In this document: piece after piece, positions 32,092-41,418 of the stretch
How the letters are laid out: each line of letters begins with the position of its first letter
How positions within the stretch are numbered: position 1 is the stretch's first letter
Source of the DNA: Bacteroidota bacterium
GTDB taxonomy: Bacteria > Bacteroidota > Bacteroidia > Cytophagales > Cytophagaceae
Assembly (NCBI GenBank): GCA_023458555.1
Contig: JAEWYS010000001.1
Location: 434,001 to 498,000 of the forward strand
DNA: 64,000 nucleotides
Direction: 5' to 3'
Notes under the pieces: generated by a model
What the model was told of the DNA's origin: nothing
Seen by the model: the letters and a program-made list of their open reading frames with translations, nothing else
Database searches by the model: none
Program-made: the position numbers and the translations under genes

Positions 32092-33738
32092 TTATTTTTG
32101 TTTGATGATTTCACCATTACGAAAGGTGAGTGTTTTTTCTAATACTCCCTCTTCATTGTAATACAGCCACTTTCCGGTTTCCCTTCCTGCAATATAGTTT
32201 CCTTCGGTTTTCAGCTTCCCATTGCTATGGAATTCTTTATATGGTCCATAACGTGTATTGCTCTTATATGTAGCATCAGCACTGGTTTGTCCGTTTTCAT
32301 GAAACTCTTTCCAGTTGCCGGTTTTGATTCCGTGGGAGTAATTTTCAACAGCTTTAACCTGAGCGCTGCTTTCATAAAACAGGGTTCTGACTCCCATCAG
32401 CTTGTCGTTGATAAATGATTCTTTTATCATAAGCTGCTTGTTGGGATAATAGGTCAGCCACTCACCGGTTTTAACAGTCTTTTCAGTCTGGAGCAGGCTG
32501 CGTTCATATATTTTCTGCCCGGGTTTTAAAGAGTTTTCCAGTTCAAATTGCCTCTGTTCATTGGACTTCTCAACAGTCTGGGGGCTGTGAGGCAGAAGCA
32601 GAGAGCCTTTTTGTTCCGGATTTTTATTGTCAAAAAAAGTCTCCAGCTCAATAAGCCAGCCCTGTTCAGTATTTTTATAGAGTTCTTTTCGCTGAATATT
32701 GCCATTAGGATAATAGGTGAGGTTTTTACCTGATTTCTTACCGAGACTGTAGTTGAGTTCTTGCTTTAGCTGACCGCTGTCATACCAGGTAGTAACTTTT
32801 CCATTCAGGATTCCATCGATAAAGTTTCCTTCAAAAATTTTGATTCCTTCCTTGGTAAAACTCTGATATACACCAGAACGGTTGTTGTTGGTAATGAACG
32901 AAACAGTTTCCAGTCCGCCTTCCGGAAAGAATGTTCTGAAAAAACCGCTTAATTTCCCGTTGACATAATTTTCTTCGGTCATTTTACTGCCATTGGGATA
33001 ATACGTAGTAGTAAGTCCGTTTTGCTGGTTATTCAGATAGGTACTTTCTGATTTCAGATTTCCGTTTTCATAGTATTCTTTTAAAAGGCCATTCAGCTTA
33101 CCGTTGTGATAACTGGTTTCGTGTTTTATATTTCCATTGGGGTAGTAGGTGCTGATGGAGCCATCAATGGAATCATTCTGAAAGTAGGTCTTCTGAAGAA
33201 GATTGCCATTGGGATGGAAAACTTCCATCTGTCCATTTTTTTTGCCATTGCGCAATGTGCATCTTGTCTTGATTTTTCCATTGGGATAGAATTCAATAAA
33301 TGTGCTATCGAGTACGCCGTGTTTCAGAAATCCGCGGGCTGTTATTGAATCATTGGGACTATATTGAATATAAGTTCCTGCATGTACGGGGTTATTATTG
33401 TAAAACTCTTTAAACTTTAGCTTGCCGCTAGGTTCATAATATTCAAACATGCCCGTTTTTAAGCCATTTTTATAATTGCCCCGGACCTTTGGTCTCCCGT
33501 TTTCATAGAACTCAATAAATGCGCTGTCTCTTTTTCCATGAATATAATAGGCGAGGATTTCCGGATTGCCTCCCGGAAAATAGCTTTTAAAAATTCCATG
33601 CTTATTATTACTGTCGTCAGTATGGAACTCTTCTTTCAACAATCTGATATTGTTATCATAAAATATACGCTGTATCTTATTTTGAGCAATACAAATGTTT
33701 GTAATGCCAGCTAACAGAATAATTAATGAAAAGCGCAT
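32092..33738 (-). CDS. Exported YwqK/MORN_2-repeat protein
   Basis: 548 residues. A signal peptide (FSLIILLAGITNICIAQ) leads into about 20 tandem ~23-residue repeats with the pattern G-x-x-x-x-Y-Y-P-N-G-x-(L/I)-K-x-E-x-x-Y-x-N-G, the MORN_2 repeat of YwqK family. MORN proteins form elongated beta-sheets. In this phylum they are commonly exported but their ligands are unknown; annotation as toxin-antitoxin antitoxin in databases is a family label, not evidence. ATG at 33738. Confidence 0.85.
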   Translation of the reverse strand: MRFSLIILLAGITNICIAQNKIQRIFYDNNIRLLKEEFHTDDSNNKHGIFKSYFPGGNPEILAYYIHGKRDSAFIEFYENGRPKVRGNYKNGLKTGMFEYYEPSGKLKFKEFYNNNPVHAGTYIQYSPNDSITARGFLKHGVLDSTFIEFYPNGKIKTRCTLRNGKKNGQMEVFHPNGNLLQKTYFQNDSIDGSISTYYPNGNIKHETSYHNGKLNGLLKEYYENGNLKSESTYLNNQQNGLTTTYYPNGSKMTEENYVNGKLSGFFRTFFPEGGLETVSFITNNNRSGVYQSFTKEGIKIFEGNFIDGILNGKVTTWYDSGQLKQELNYSLGKKSGKNLTYYPNGNIQRKELYKNTEQGWLIELETFFDNKNPEQKGSLLLPHSPQTVEKSNEQRQFELENSLKPGQKIYERSLLQTEKTVKTGEWLTYYPNKQLMIKESFINDKLMGVRTLFYESSAQVKAVENYSHGIKTGNWKEFHENGQTSADATYKSNTRYGPYKEFHSNGKLKTEGNYIAGRETGKWLYYNEEGVLEKTLTFRNGEIIKQK

Positions 33739-33766
33739 TTACCCCTTGGTTTTTCTTTTTACTAAA

Positions 33767-34942
33767 TTACAATCTTTGTACCACAATAGCAGATGCTCCG
33801 CCACCACCGTTGCATATACCGGCAACCCCGATTTCCTTGTCTTCATTCTGAAGAATATTGAGCAAAGTGGTAACAATACGGGTGCCTGAACAGCCGATCG
33901 GGTGCCCCAGCGCTACTGCTCCGCCATAAATATTTACTTTTTGAGGATCCAGTTGCATACGCTGGTTGTTGGCAATGGAAACAACTGCAAACGCTTCATT
34001 AATTTCAAAGAAGTCGACATCGCTGAGCGAAAGAGATGCATGCTTCAGGGCTTTGGGAATGGCCAAGGCAGGGCTTGTTGTGAACCATTCGGGGGCTTGT
34101 TCAGCGTCTGCAAATCCAATGACCCGGGCAATCGGCTTTAAACCCAGCCGTTCGGCTTTTTCCTTACTTGCCAGTACAATCGCAGATGCTCCATCGTTCA
34201 GAGAACTTGCATTGGCAGCAGTTACAGTACCGTCTTTCAAAAAAACAGGATTCAGAGAAGGAATTTTTTCGTAATTTACTTTAGCCGGTTCTTCGTCCAG
34301 CTCAATATATTCGGTTCCGTTTCTGGATTTTACTTCCAGAGGAATGATCTCATTTTTAAACTTGCCGGAGAGAATAGCATCATTGGCACGGCGGTAGGAT
34401 GTGATTGCGTACTCATCTTGCATTGAACGGGAAATATTCATTTCTCTGGCAGTATTTTCGGCGGCATTACCCATATGGTAGTCATTGTATACATCCCACA
34501 GGCCATCTTTTATCAGGCCATCGATAAGATTACCCTGTCCGAGCTTATAGCCAAATCGTGCTTTATCAAGATAATAGGGCACATTGCTCATACTTTCCAT
34601 TCCGCCTGCGACAACCACATCTGCCAGCCCCAGCTGAATACTTTGCGCAGCAAGCATAATCGCTTTGGTGCCGGACGCGCATACTTTGTTGATTGTGGTA
34701 CACTGTACCGAATATGGCAGTCCTGCCAGTACAGCAGCCTGGCGGGCCGGAGCCTGTCCCAGATTTGCAGTAAGAACGTTGCCCATCAGTACTTCTTCTA
34801 CCTGGTCAGGGGAGACAGAAGCCTTCTCCAGCGCTCCTTTTATTGCAGCTGCACCCAGCCGGGGAGCCGAAAAACTTTGTAAGCTGCCACCAAAACTTCC
34901 GATCGGAGTACGGACTGCAGATAGTATATAAACTTCTTTCAT
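33767..34942 (-). CDS. Acetyl-CoA C-acetyltransferase (thiolase)
   Basis: 391 residues. Condenses or cleaves acetyl-CoA/acetoacetyl-CoA in ketone-body, PHB or fatty-acid metabolism. Nucleophilic Cys88 in NKVCASGTKA, histidine in GGAVALGHPIGCSGTR, and the C-terminal Cys in GICNGGGGASA are all present. N-terminal RTPIGSFGG is typical of biosynthetic-type thiolases. No pathway partner is adjacent. Confidence 0.93.
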   Translation of the reverse strand: MKEVYILSAVRTPIGSFGGSLQSFSAPRLGAAAIKGALEKASVSPDQVEEVLMGNVLTANLGQAPARQAAVLAGLPYSVQCTTINKVCASGTKAIMLAAQSIQLGLADVVVAGGMESMSNVPYYLDKARFGYKLGQGNLIDGLIKDGLWDVYNDYHMGNAAENTAREMNISRSMQDEYAITSYRRANDAILSGKFKNEIIPLEVKSRNGTEYIELDEEPAKVNYEKIPSLNPVFLKDGTVTAANASSLNDGASAIVLASKEKAERLGLKPIARVIGFADAEQAPEWFTTSPALAIPKALKHASLSLSDVDFFEINEAFAVVSIANNQRMQLDPQKVNIYGGAVALGHPIGCSGTRIVTTLLNILQNEDKEIGVAGICNGGGGASAIVVQRL

Positions 34943-34958
34943 AATAGTAATATAGTGT

Positions 34959-35759
34959 TTAATAAGCAGGTCCGGTATCGTTGAGTGTTTCTTGAGATTT
35001 TCTTTTTATCTGCTGCAGATAACGTGTTTCATTTTGGCGCATTAACTCAAGGATACGCTCCGGACTTATATCCTGATTACTCTTTCTCTGAGTAATAAGT
35101 TTCCCCGGGGAAGAGGTATCTTCTTCTTTATTTTTGCCTCCTTCGCTAAATTTCTTTTTTTCAGATTCTTGCATGCTGGGAGAGGAGCTTCCCGAAGTTT
35201 GTGAACGGTTACCTTCGGCCTGATTACTACGTTGTGTATGTATTTCTCGTTCAGCTTTTATTTTCTGTTTTTTCTCGCTTATTGTTCTGATGCTGTCTTT
35301 GGCAGCCGGTGAGGAAGGAGAGGATTCTGCTGCTGTTTTTTGAAGAAGCTCGAGATTATAAATAGCTTCCTGATTGTGCGGGTCAATCTTTAACGCTTTT
35401 TTAAATTGAGAAATTGCTTCAGACCGGTTGTCCTTGAAGTAATATGCTATAAGGCCGAGCTGATTGAATGAGGCAGATTGCAGAGACAGCTGGCCTGTGA
35501 CAGAAAGCTGTTCAAAGTATTTGTAGGCAGAGTCATAATTGGAAGCTTTCAGCCAGGAGGATGCCAGATTCCATTTAACCTGAGCGCTGCTGATTTCATA
35601 GAAATGCAAAAGAGAATCATACATTATGGCCGCCCTTTCATAATTTTGATTAATATATTCTTTTTCAGCATCTGTAATCAGATTGTTAATAGAGTCTGTT
35701 CTTGTAAAAAAGGATAAAAAGAGAGTCACTATGGCAAATATGGCTGCTAATAATTTCAT
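34959..35759 (-). CDS. TPR-repeat protein, BatC-like partner
   Basis: 266 residues. Signal peptide/anchor (KLLAAIFAIVTLFLSFF), TPR-type helical repeats at about 25-125 (ERAAIMYDSLL; FKKALKIDPHNQEAIYNLELL), then a charged, Ser/Gln/Glu-rich tail. Starts 4 bp inside the VWA gene, so tightly coupled. Resembles the BatC/BatE TPR proteins of Bacteroides aerotolerance operons. The wider bat operon (moxR, batA, batD) is not present here. Confidence 0.7.
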   Translation of the reverse strand: MKLLAAIFAIVTLFLSFFTRTDSINNLITDAEKEYINQNYERAAIMYDSLLHFYEISSAQVKWNLASSWLKASNYDSAYKYFEQLSVTGQLSLQSASFNQLGLIAYYFKDNRSEAISQFKKALKIDPHNQEAIYNLELLQKTAAESSPSSPAAKDSIRTISEKKQKIKAEREIHTQRSNQAEGNRSQTSGSSSPSMQESEKKKFSEGGKNKEEDTSSPGKLITQRKSNQDISPERILELMRQNETRYLQQIKRKSQETLNDTGPAY

Positions 35760-36685
35760 AGTGATAAAATATTTATGGTTACCAGCACGTCAAGGATCAT
35801 AAGATAAAATGCAATGATAAGAAAGTAAAAGTATTTGTTGGTTTCGGCATCGTTTCTTGTACTGCTGTCGATATGGTAGTTGGATTTGTTGATTGTACCG
35901 GCCAGGCTTGGGATATCACCGGGAAGCATTGAATACTCAACATATTGACCATTACTTTGTGAAGAAATTTCCTGGAGGATTTCTGAACGAAGCTTACTGA
36001 TGACCTGTTGGTTTTGTACTGATAGCCTGCTTCCTTCTCTCGTGCCGATTCCTACAGTATGAATACGGATATTTTCCTTATGCGCTCTTTTAAGAAGTTT
36101 TTGCTGTATGGCTGCATGGGCCTCACCATCCGAAAAAAGGACAATATTATTCGATACAGGCCCCTCTGTCTGAGAGAACTTCTGTAAAGCAAGTTCGACG
36201 GGGGTATTAAGGTTTGATCCTTTGTTTGCAAGAATATCCGGATTCAGTATACTGACATATGTTCCAAGGCTTTTTTTGTCAGAGGTAAGCGGAGCATGTA
36301 AAAAGGCTTCCGAAGAAAAGACAATAATACCGATTCGTGCGTTTTGAAGCTGATCAATAAGTTCGGTTATTTTTTCCCTGCAAATTTCAAAGCGGGAAGG
36401 AGCGAGATCGGCCGCAGTCATGCTGTATGAAAGATCAACTGCTATAAAGACATTTTTTTGTATATCTTTTACTGACCGGGTACTCATGATTAGCGGTCCC
36501 AGCAAGCTTACCATGAAAAGAAGGAAATAAACAGTTCGGAGTATGAATTTGTAAACGAGTGTATTTATTCTTTTACCTGTGGCTCTGGATAGCTGAAACA
36601 TTCGAATCAGATAAATGCCATAAAAGCAGATAAAAGATGAGATTAGAATATAAATAAAAAGATCAGGCTGATAAACAAAACTCAT
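35756..36685 (-). CDS. VWA-domain membrane protein, BatB-like
   Basis: 309 residues. Two N-terminal membrane helices, a von Willebrand A domain with intact MIDAS (Asp84 and Ser88 in VDLSYSM, later VLFSDGEAH), and a C-terminal membrane helix (FYFLIIAFYLMILDVLV). Family members act with a TPR partner in envelope homeostasis or stress tolerance (aerotolerance), possibly as chaperones. Followed by the TPR gene with a 4-bp overlap. ATG at 36685. Confidence 0.85.
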   Translation of the reverse strand: MSFVYQPDLFIYILISSFICFYGIYLIRMFQLSRATGKRINTLVYKFILRTVYFLLFMVSLLGPLIMSTRSVKDIQKNVFIAVDLSYSMTAADLAPSRFEICREKITELIDQLQNARIGIIVFSSEAFLHAPLTSDKKSLGTYVSILNPDILANKGSNLNTPVELALQKFSQTEGPVSNNIVLFSDGEAHAAIQQKLLKRAHKENIRIHTVGIGTREGSRLSVQNQQVISKLRSEILQEISSQSNGQYVEYSMLPGDIPSLAGTINKSNYHIDSSTRNDAETNKYFYFLIIAFYLMILDVLVTINILSL

Positions 36686-36774
36686 CTGTTACTAGAGTTA
36701 GAGGGGCTAAACTTCGTTCAATTGCTTAATTTACACAAGGAACAAATAAAATATTATTTTTTTGTTACTAAGGC

Positions 36775-36806
36775 TTGCTTTATAAAATAAATTTGCGCTA
36801 CCTTTG
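36775..36806 (+). promoter_or_regulatory. tRNA-Ser promoter (Bacteroidota type)
   Basis: TTG at 36775-36777, 21 nt, TACCTTTG at 36799-36806. A clean match, 13 nt before the tRNA. Confidence 0.75.
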
Positions 36807-36818
36807 CACAACTTTTTC

Positions 36819-36911
<93 letters not shown>

Positions 36912-36938
36912 AAGATGAGAGAATAAAGGAAAAAATTT

Positions 36939-36969
36939 TTGAATTATTTAGAAAATTTTGTTACCTTTG
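36939..36969 (+). promoter_or_regulatory. tRNA-Pro/tRNA-Arg promoter (Bacteroidota type)
   Basis: TTG at 36939-36941, 20 nt, TACCTTTG at 36962-36969. The tRNA-Pro gene starts 28 nt downstream, so Pro-Arg form a second transcription unit. Confidence 0.75.
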
Positions 36970-36996
36970 CACCCTCAAATCTTAAAGAAAAGTGTT

Positions 36997-37071
36997 CGGG
37001 GTGTAGCGTAGCCCGGTTATCGCGCATGGTTTGGGACCATGAGGTCGCAGGTTCGAATCCTGCCACCCCGA
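36997..37071 (+). tRNA. tRNA-Pro (UGG)
   Basis: Acceptor arms CGGGGTG/CACCCCG, anticodon TGG in loop TTTGGGA, TPsiC GGTTCGAATCC. CCA is not encoded. Confidence 0.95.
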
Positions 37072-37087
37072 CAACAAAAATAAGGAA

Positions 37088-37161
37088 GGTCCCGTAGCTC
37101 AGCTGGATAGAGCAACTGCCTTCTAAGCAGTAGGTCTTTGGTTCGAATCCAAACGGGATCA
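37088..37161 (+). tRNA. tRNA-Arg (UCU)
   Basis: Acceptor arms GGTCCCG/CGGGATC (one G-U pair), anticodon TCT in loop CTTCTAA, TPsiC loop GGTTCGAATCC. CCA not encoded. Reads AGA/AGG. It follows tRNA-Pro by 16 nt. Confidence 0.95.
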
Positions 37162-37163
37162 CG

Positions 37164-37190
37164 AAAACCCTTGATGTTACAAGGGTTTTT
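37164..37190 (+). terminator. Intrinsic terminator of the tRNA-Pro/Arg unit
   Basis: A 10-bp stem, 37164-37173 with 37180-37189, 6-nt loop, then T-rich DNA. It begins 3 nt after tRNA-Arg. Confidence 0.85.
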
Positions 37191-37609
37191 CCCTTTCGGT
37201 GTCAATATGGTATCAGAAAATTTTTAGACGTTCTGATCTTAAAAAAGCAAATCCCATAATAAATTACTAGTTTCCAGTCTTTTCAAGTTATCTTCATCTC
37301 TTTCGTATTCGTTTTAAACAGTGCATTTTAAAAACCAGTTGTTGGACTTTCTGTATACTCTGAAATTCTTTAAATGTTTTTTGCAGATGCGTTTTTGTAT
37401 TGATTAATCCTGACTTTCAATCAACAAAAAGGTGAATTATAGTAATGGAGGCGAACTTTTTCCTTTAACAGCTTTATTCATAATCGAATGATTGCGTGGT
37501 GGCTAGGATAAAGACAAGATCTTTTAATGATTTTAACAAACACACGGTCAGCCAGTTTGAGAATATAGTATGGGTAACTTTAATGATGAAAATTAAATAG
37601 TATTCTGCT
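37191..37609. other. Gene-free stretch behind the tRNA cluster
   Basis: About 420 bp with no supported gene. It opens with a tandem near-repeat, GGTGTCA then GGTATCA at about 37198-37216, just after the tRNA-Arg terminator. The 3' flank of tRNA genes is a common integration site, and the repeat could be an att remnant, but no integrase or second copy is seen here. Confidence 0.4.
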
Positions 37610-38362
37610 ATGAAAATTCTTGAAAATAAGGTTGCTGTTATAACCGGAGCAGGATCCGGTATAGGCAGGGCAATGGCTCTGTTATATGCAAAAGAAGGTG
37701 CGAAAGTCGTAGTTTCTGATCTGGATGAAAAAGGTGGAAAAGAGACTGTTGACATGATTGCTTCAGATGGCGGAGAAGCTTTCTTTGAAAGAACAGATAC
37801 TTCTAAGGCTGAAGATAATAAAAGACTTGTTGAGCAAACACTAAAGAAGTATAATCAACTGAATATAGCAGTGAATAATGCCGGTATAGGCGGCCCTGTT
37901 GAGTTGCTTGCTGAATATCCGGTAGAAGGATGGGATAAGGTAATAGCCGTTAATCTGTCCGGAGTTTTTTACGGATTGCATTACCAGATTCCGGCGCTGA
38001 TTAAATCAGGTGGTGGAAGTATTGTAAATGTAGCATCCATACTGGGGCAGGTAGGAACAAAAAGATCTCCTGCCTATGTAGCGTCAAAGCACGGAGTTGT
38101 CGGACTGACAAAGGCGGCTGCATTAGAGTATGCTGAGAAAAAAATCCGGATTAACTGTATTGGCCCCGGGTATATTATGACTCCTTTGGTAAAAAAGGCA
38201 TTGGATGACGATGCTATAGAGGCCCTGGTGGGACTACATCCGACAGGCCGGTTGGGCGCTGCAGAAGAAGTTGCTGAACTGGCTTTGTGGTTAAATTCAG
38301 ACAAAGCTTCATTTGTAACCGGTGCATACTATAATATAGATGGGGGGTATCTTGCTCAATAG
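37610..38362 (+). CDS. Short-chain dehydrogenase/reductase (FabG-like)
   Basis: 250 residues, classical SDR. Cofactor motif TGAGSGIGRAMA, NNAGIGG, catalytic Ser/Tyr/Lys in NVASILGQVGTKRSPAYVASKHG (Tyr and Lys in YVASK). Rossmann-fold NAD(P) oxidoreductase; substrate unknown. C-terminal NIDGGYLAQ fits the family. Stand-alone. Confidence 0.9.
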   Translation: MKILENKVAVITGAGSGIGRAMALLYAKEGAKVVVSDLDEKGGKETVDMIASDGGEAFFERTDTSKAEDNKRLVEQTLKKYNQLNIAVNNAGIGGPVELLAEYPVEGWDKVIAVNLSGVFYGLHYQIPALIKSGGGSIVNVASILGQVGTKRSPAYVASKHGVVGLTKAAALEYAEKKIRINCIGPGYIMTPLVKKALDDDAIEALVGLHPTGRLGAAEEVAELALWLNSDKASFVTGAYYNIDGGYLAQ

Positions 38363-38473
38363 GCAGGATGTGTTTTTTCTGCAGAATAAAAATACAGGGA
38401 AATATCAGAAACTGTGTGAAGACTTTTTACGTCACATGGAATGTGATGAGATACTAATTTGATTCATTATTCT

Positions 38474-39793
38474 ATGCGGTCGATTATCTGTGTATTATTT
38501 GCGGTTCTTTTTGGCAGGCTTGCGTTGCTGAACTTACACGCACAAAGTTTGTATTTTCCCCCTAAAAATGGTGAAGTGTGGGAGGAACAGTCGCCGGAAT
38601 CTCTCAATTGGTGTGAACTAGGAATAAATGCTCTTTATGATATGCTTGAAGCAGAAAATACAAAGGCGTTTATTCTTTTGAAAGACGGCAGAATTGTGCT
38701 CGAAAAATACTTTGGTTCACATACTCAGGCGACTCCGTGGTATTGGGCTTCGGCCGGAAAAACGCTTACGGCTTTTGCGGTGGGTATTGCCCGGCAGGAG
38801 GAGCTTCTTTCGATTGATGACATGACTTCTGCTTATCTTGGTGAAGGTTGGACCGCTTGCTTAGCGCAGGAAGAACAAGGTATAACAATCCGGCATCAGC
38901 TGACAATGACTTCAGGGCTGAATGATGGAGCAGAAGACCATTTTTGTACGTTGCCAGCCTGTTTGTCCTGCATCGCTGTACCGGGTACCCGCTGGGCTTA
39001 TCATAATGCTCCTTATACCTTGCTTGATCAGGTAATTGAATCGGCGACAGGAAAAACACTGAATGGTTATGTAACGGAAAAGATTGGTATTCCAACCGGA
39101 ATGACAGGAATGTTTGTATCGGTTGGTTATAACAATGTTTTCTTCAGTAATGCCAGGAGCATGGCGCGATTCGGACTTCTGATCCTTAACAAAGGAAACT
39201 GGGCAGGTAACCAGATATTGCAGGATTTGGAGTATTTCGAACAAATGGTCAATAGTTCTCAGTCATTAAACGAAGCTTATGGTTATCTGTGGTGGCTCAA
39301 CGGAAAATCAACATTCAGGCTTCCGGGGACTCAGGTGCTTTTCAACGGGTATATAAGTCCTAATGCTCCCGCAGATATGATTGCTGCAATGGGAAAAAAC
39401 GGCCAGTTTCTCAATATTGCTCCGAGCCAGAATCTGATATGGTTGCGTCTGGGTGACTCGCCGGATGGTTCGGAAGTGCCTTTTTTATTGAATGACAAAA
39501 TATGGAAACGTATTAATCAGCTGGAGTGTGTTGAAACTGCTGCATTGTCAGGTCAAAAGAAGGATTTCCTGCGAGTGTGGCCTAATCCTGTTAATGAAAT
39601 GACCTGTATTGAGACAGATGCATATATTGAAAGAGCGGAGTTGTATACCTTATGGGGGCAGTTGCTTAAGGTTATTCCTGTTTATGCGAACAGAAAAAAT
39701 ATTTCCTTCAGTGATATTGAAAGAGGGGTATATGTACTTCGTTTAATTTCTGACAGGGAACTGGTATATCTGCATAAGCTTATTAAAGAATAA
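38474..39793 (+). CDS. Secreted beta-lactamase-fold serine hydrolase with type IX sorting domain
   Basis: 439 residues from the ATG at 38474 (the frame is open to a TTG at 38459). Signal peptide IICVLFAVLFGRLALLNLHA. The class C beta-lactamase/esterase fold has the SxxK motif in YWASAGKTLTAF and the Tyr-x-Asn motif as YHNAPY. The last ~75 residues (WPNPVNEMTCI... ERGVYVLRLI) are a type IX secretion C-terminal domain, so the enzyme is expected on the cell surface or released. Substrate unknown: ester, amide or D-amino peptides are possible. Confidence 0.85.
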   Translation: MRSIICVLFAVLFGRLALLNLHAQSLYFPPKNGEVWEEQSPESLNWCELGINALYDMLEAENTKAFILLKDGRIVLEKYFGSHTQATPWYWASAGKTLTAFAVGIARQEELLSIDDMTSAYLGEGWTACLAQEEQGITIRHQLTMTSGLNDGAEDHFCTLPACLSCIAVPGTRWAYHNAPYTLLDQVIESATGKTLNGYVTEKIGIPTGMTGMFVSVGYNNVFFSNARSMARFGLLILNKGNWAGNQILQDLEYFEQMVNSSQSLNEAYGYLWWLNGKSTFRLPGTQVLFNGYISPNAPADMIAAMGKNGQFLNIAPSQNLIWLRLGDSPDGSEVPFLLNDKIWKRINQLECVETAALSGQKKDFLRVWPNPVNEMTCIETDAYIERAELYTLWGQLLKVIPVYANRKNISFSDIERGVYVLRLISDRELVYLHKLIKE

Positions 39794-39805
39794 CCCGCCT
39801 CATAA

Positions 39806-40783
39806 TTAATTAAGCCGCATTCCATATTTATCCCGATAAGCTCTGGGGGTAAGACCGGTAAAGGATTTGAACAGCTGCCGGAAGTTTTTCAGATCGTTAT
39901 ATCCGGACGAAAGCATAACTTCCGTGATGTCTTTGTCACTATTTTCCAGTAGTTTCTTGGCAGCCTCAATTTTTGTTTTTTGAAGATACCGGATCGGAGT
40001 CATGCCTGTAGACTGTTTAAAACGTCGTATGATATTTCTCCTGCTCGAGGGGATTCTTTCCAGGGCTTCTTCAATATTTTTTAAATCAGCATACTCTTTA
40101 TTGATAATCATCTGTACATCTTTAACCAGATTGTCGTTACTGACGAGCTCTGGTTTAAAATGCTCGAAATACAGCTGATTGTTCCTGTTCATATCGATAG
40201 CGAACGTTTTGGCGATACGAACAGCCATCTCCCGCCCGCAGTATTGCTGAATCAGAAAAAGCTTCATATGGAAGCTGCTGGTGGCACCACCGCTCGTATA
40301 GATATTATTGCAATGGGTGACAATAGCATGTGGTTGCAGCCTGACTTCCGGAAAACTGTGGGCAAAGCGGTCAGAAGCTTCAATATGCGTTGTTGCTTCC
40401 CGCCCATTAAGCAACCCTGCTGCTGCCAGCAGAAAAGAACCGGTGCAGAGGCTTACAATTGCTGCTCCCAGGGTATGCTGTCTGACTATAAATGACATAA
40501 AGCACCCATTGCTTGCTATGGTTTGTTCCATGTTCTCCGAACCGAAAGCGGGTATAAAAAGTATATCCTGTTTTTTCTGTATCTCTGTGAAAGTGCTGTA
40601 GGAATATTTTTTAAAGGTGTCCGGAAGATCTGGTTTCCCAGTCATGCCAATCAGGCTGATTTCAAAAGCCTTTTCTTTTCTTTCCTCTGCAAGAAAGCGA
40701 TTAACTGTTTCGAATACGTCAATGATGGCAACGAGGCTGAGAAGCCGATAATGTTGTGTCAGAAGAATTGAAAGCTGAATCAT
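39806..40783 (-). CDS. GlxA-type transcriptional regulator (DJ-1/PfpI + AraC)
   Basis: 325 residues if started at the ATG at 40783 (the frame extends to another ATG at 40873). The N-terminal DJ-1/PfpI-like domain includes the nucleophile-elbow-like SLCTGSFLLAAAGLLNGREATTH; the C-terminal AraC HTH ends with the signature SGYNDLKNFRQLFKSFTGLTPRAYRD. Likely senses a small molecule or controls neighbouring genes. It is divergent from the VOC/VOC/SRPBCC cluster, its likely target. Confidence 0.85.
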   Translation of the reverse strand: MIQLSILLTQHYRLLSLVAIIDVFETVNRFLAEERKEKAFEISLIGMTGKPDLPDTFKKYSYSTFTEIQKKQDILFIPAFGSENMEQTIASNGCFMSFIVRQHTLGAAIVSLCTGSFLLAAAGLLNGREATTHIEASDRFAHSFPEVRLQPHAIVTHCNNIYTSGGATSSFHMKLFLIQQYCGREMAVRIAKTFAIDMNRNNQLYFEHFKPELVSNDNLVKDVQMIINKEYADLKNIEEALERIPSSRRNIIRRFKQSTGMTPIRYLQKTKIEAAKKLLENSDKDITEVMLSSGYNDLKNFRQLFKSFTGLTPRAYRDKYGMRLN

Positions 40784-40988
40784 GTCTTCGCGTTTTTTGA
40801 GCTGAAGTACGGATAAAATAAGCAAAAAGTCACAAATCCCCCTCAAAAAAGGCATAATGTGCCTTCCTTTCATCCGTCTGTGAGTTATACTTTTGAAAAA
40901 GAGAAAGCGGTTTTTCTAAATGCAGCTGTCAGGGATAACAATACATTTTTACAAGGTCTGATTTGAAATAAGAAATAAAAAAAAGGTT

Positions 40989-41384
40989 ATGCAAGAAAAC
41001 ATAATATGCTGGTTTGAGATTTATGTTGACGATATCGAGAGAGCAAAGAAGTTTTATCATTCGGTATTGGGTTTTACGTTTGAAGATGCCCCGGCTGTAG
41101 AGGGCGCAGGGGAGTACAGAATGTCTTTTTTTCCTTCCGATCCGGAGTGTTTCGGGGTTAGCGGGGCACTGGTTCAGATGGAAGAGGCCAGAGAAAACGG
41201 AGATTCTTCTACAGCAACCACCATGGTTTATTTTCCTTGTGGAGACTGTGGTATTGAAGAAAGCAGAGTAGAGGCTGCCGGGGGAGTCGTCCATAAATCA
41301 AAAACGGCGCTGGGACCTTATGGATTCTGTAGTATATGTATTGATAGTGAAGGTAATGCTTTTGGGCTTCACTCAATGAAATAA
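40989..41384 (+). CDS. VOC/glyoxalase-fold protein
   Basis: 131 residues. One VOC domain pattern: NIICWFEIYVDDIERAKKFYHSVLGF at the start, ALGPYGFCSICIDSEGNAFGLHS at the end. Metal ligand pattern is incomplete to the eye. Could bind or modify a small molecule. First gene of a three-gene plus-strand cluster divergent from the GlxA-type regulator. Confidence 0.85.
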   Translation: MQENIICWFEIYVDDIERAKKFYHSVLGFTFEDAPAVEGAGEYRMSFFPSDPECFGVSGALVQMEEARENGDSSTATTMVYFPCGDCGIEESRVEAAGGVVHKSKTALGPYGFCSICIDSEGNAFGLHSMK

Positions 41385-41418
41385 GAAACTGATTTTTAAA
41401 ATAAAAAATAAAAAAACT

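Noticed and set aside
32092..33738. Toxin-antitoxin system from the YwqK label
   Set aside because: The protein has a signal peptide and no toxin neighbour; the antitoxin label is a database convention.
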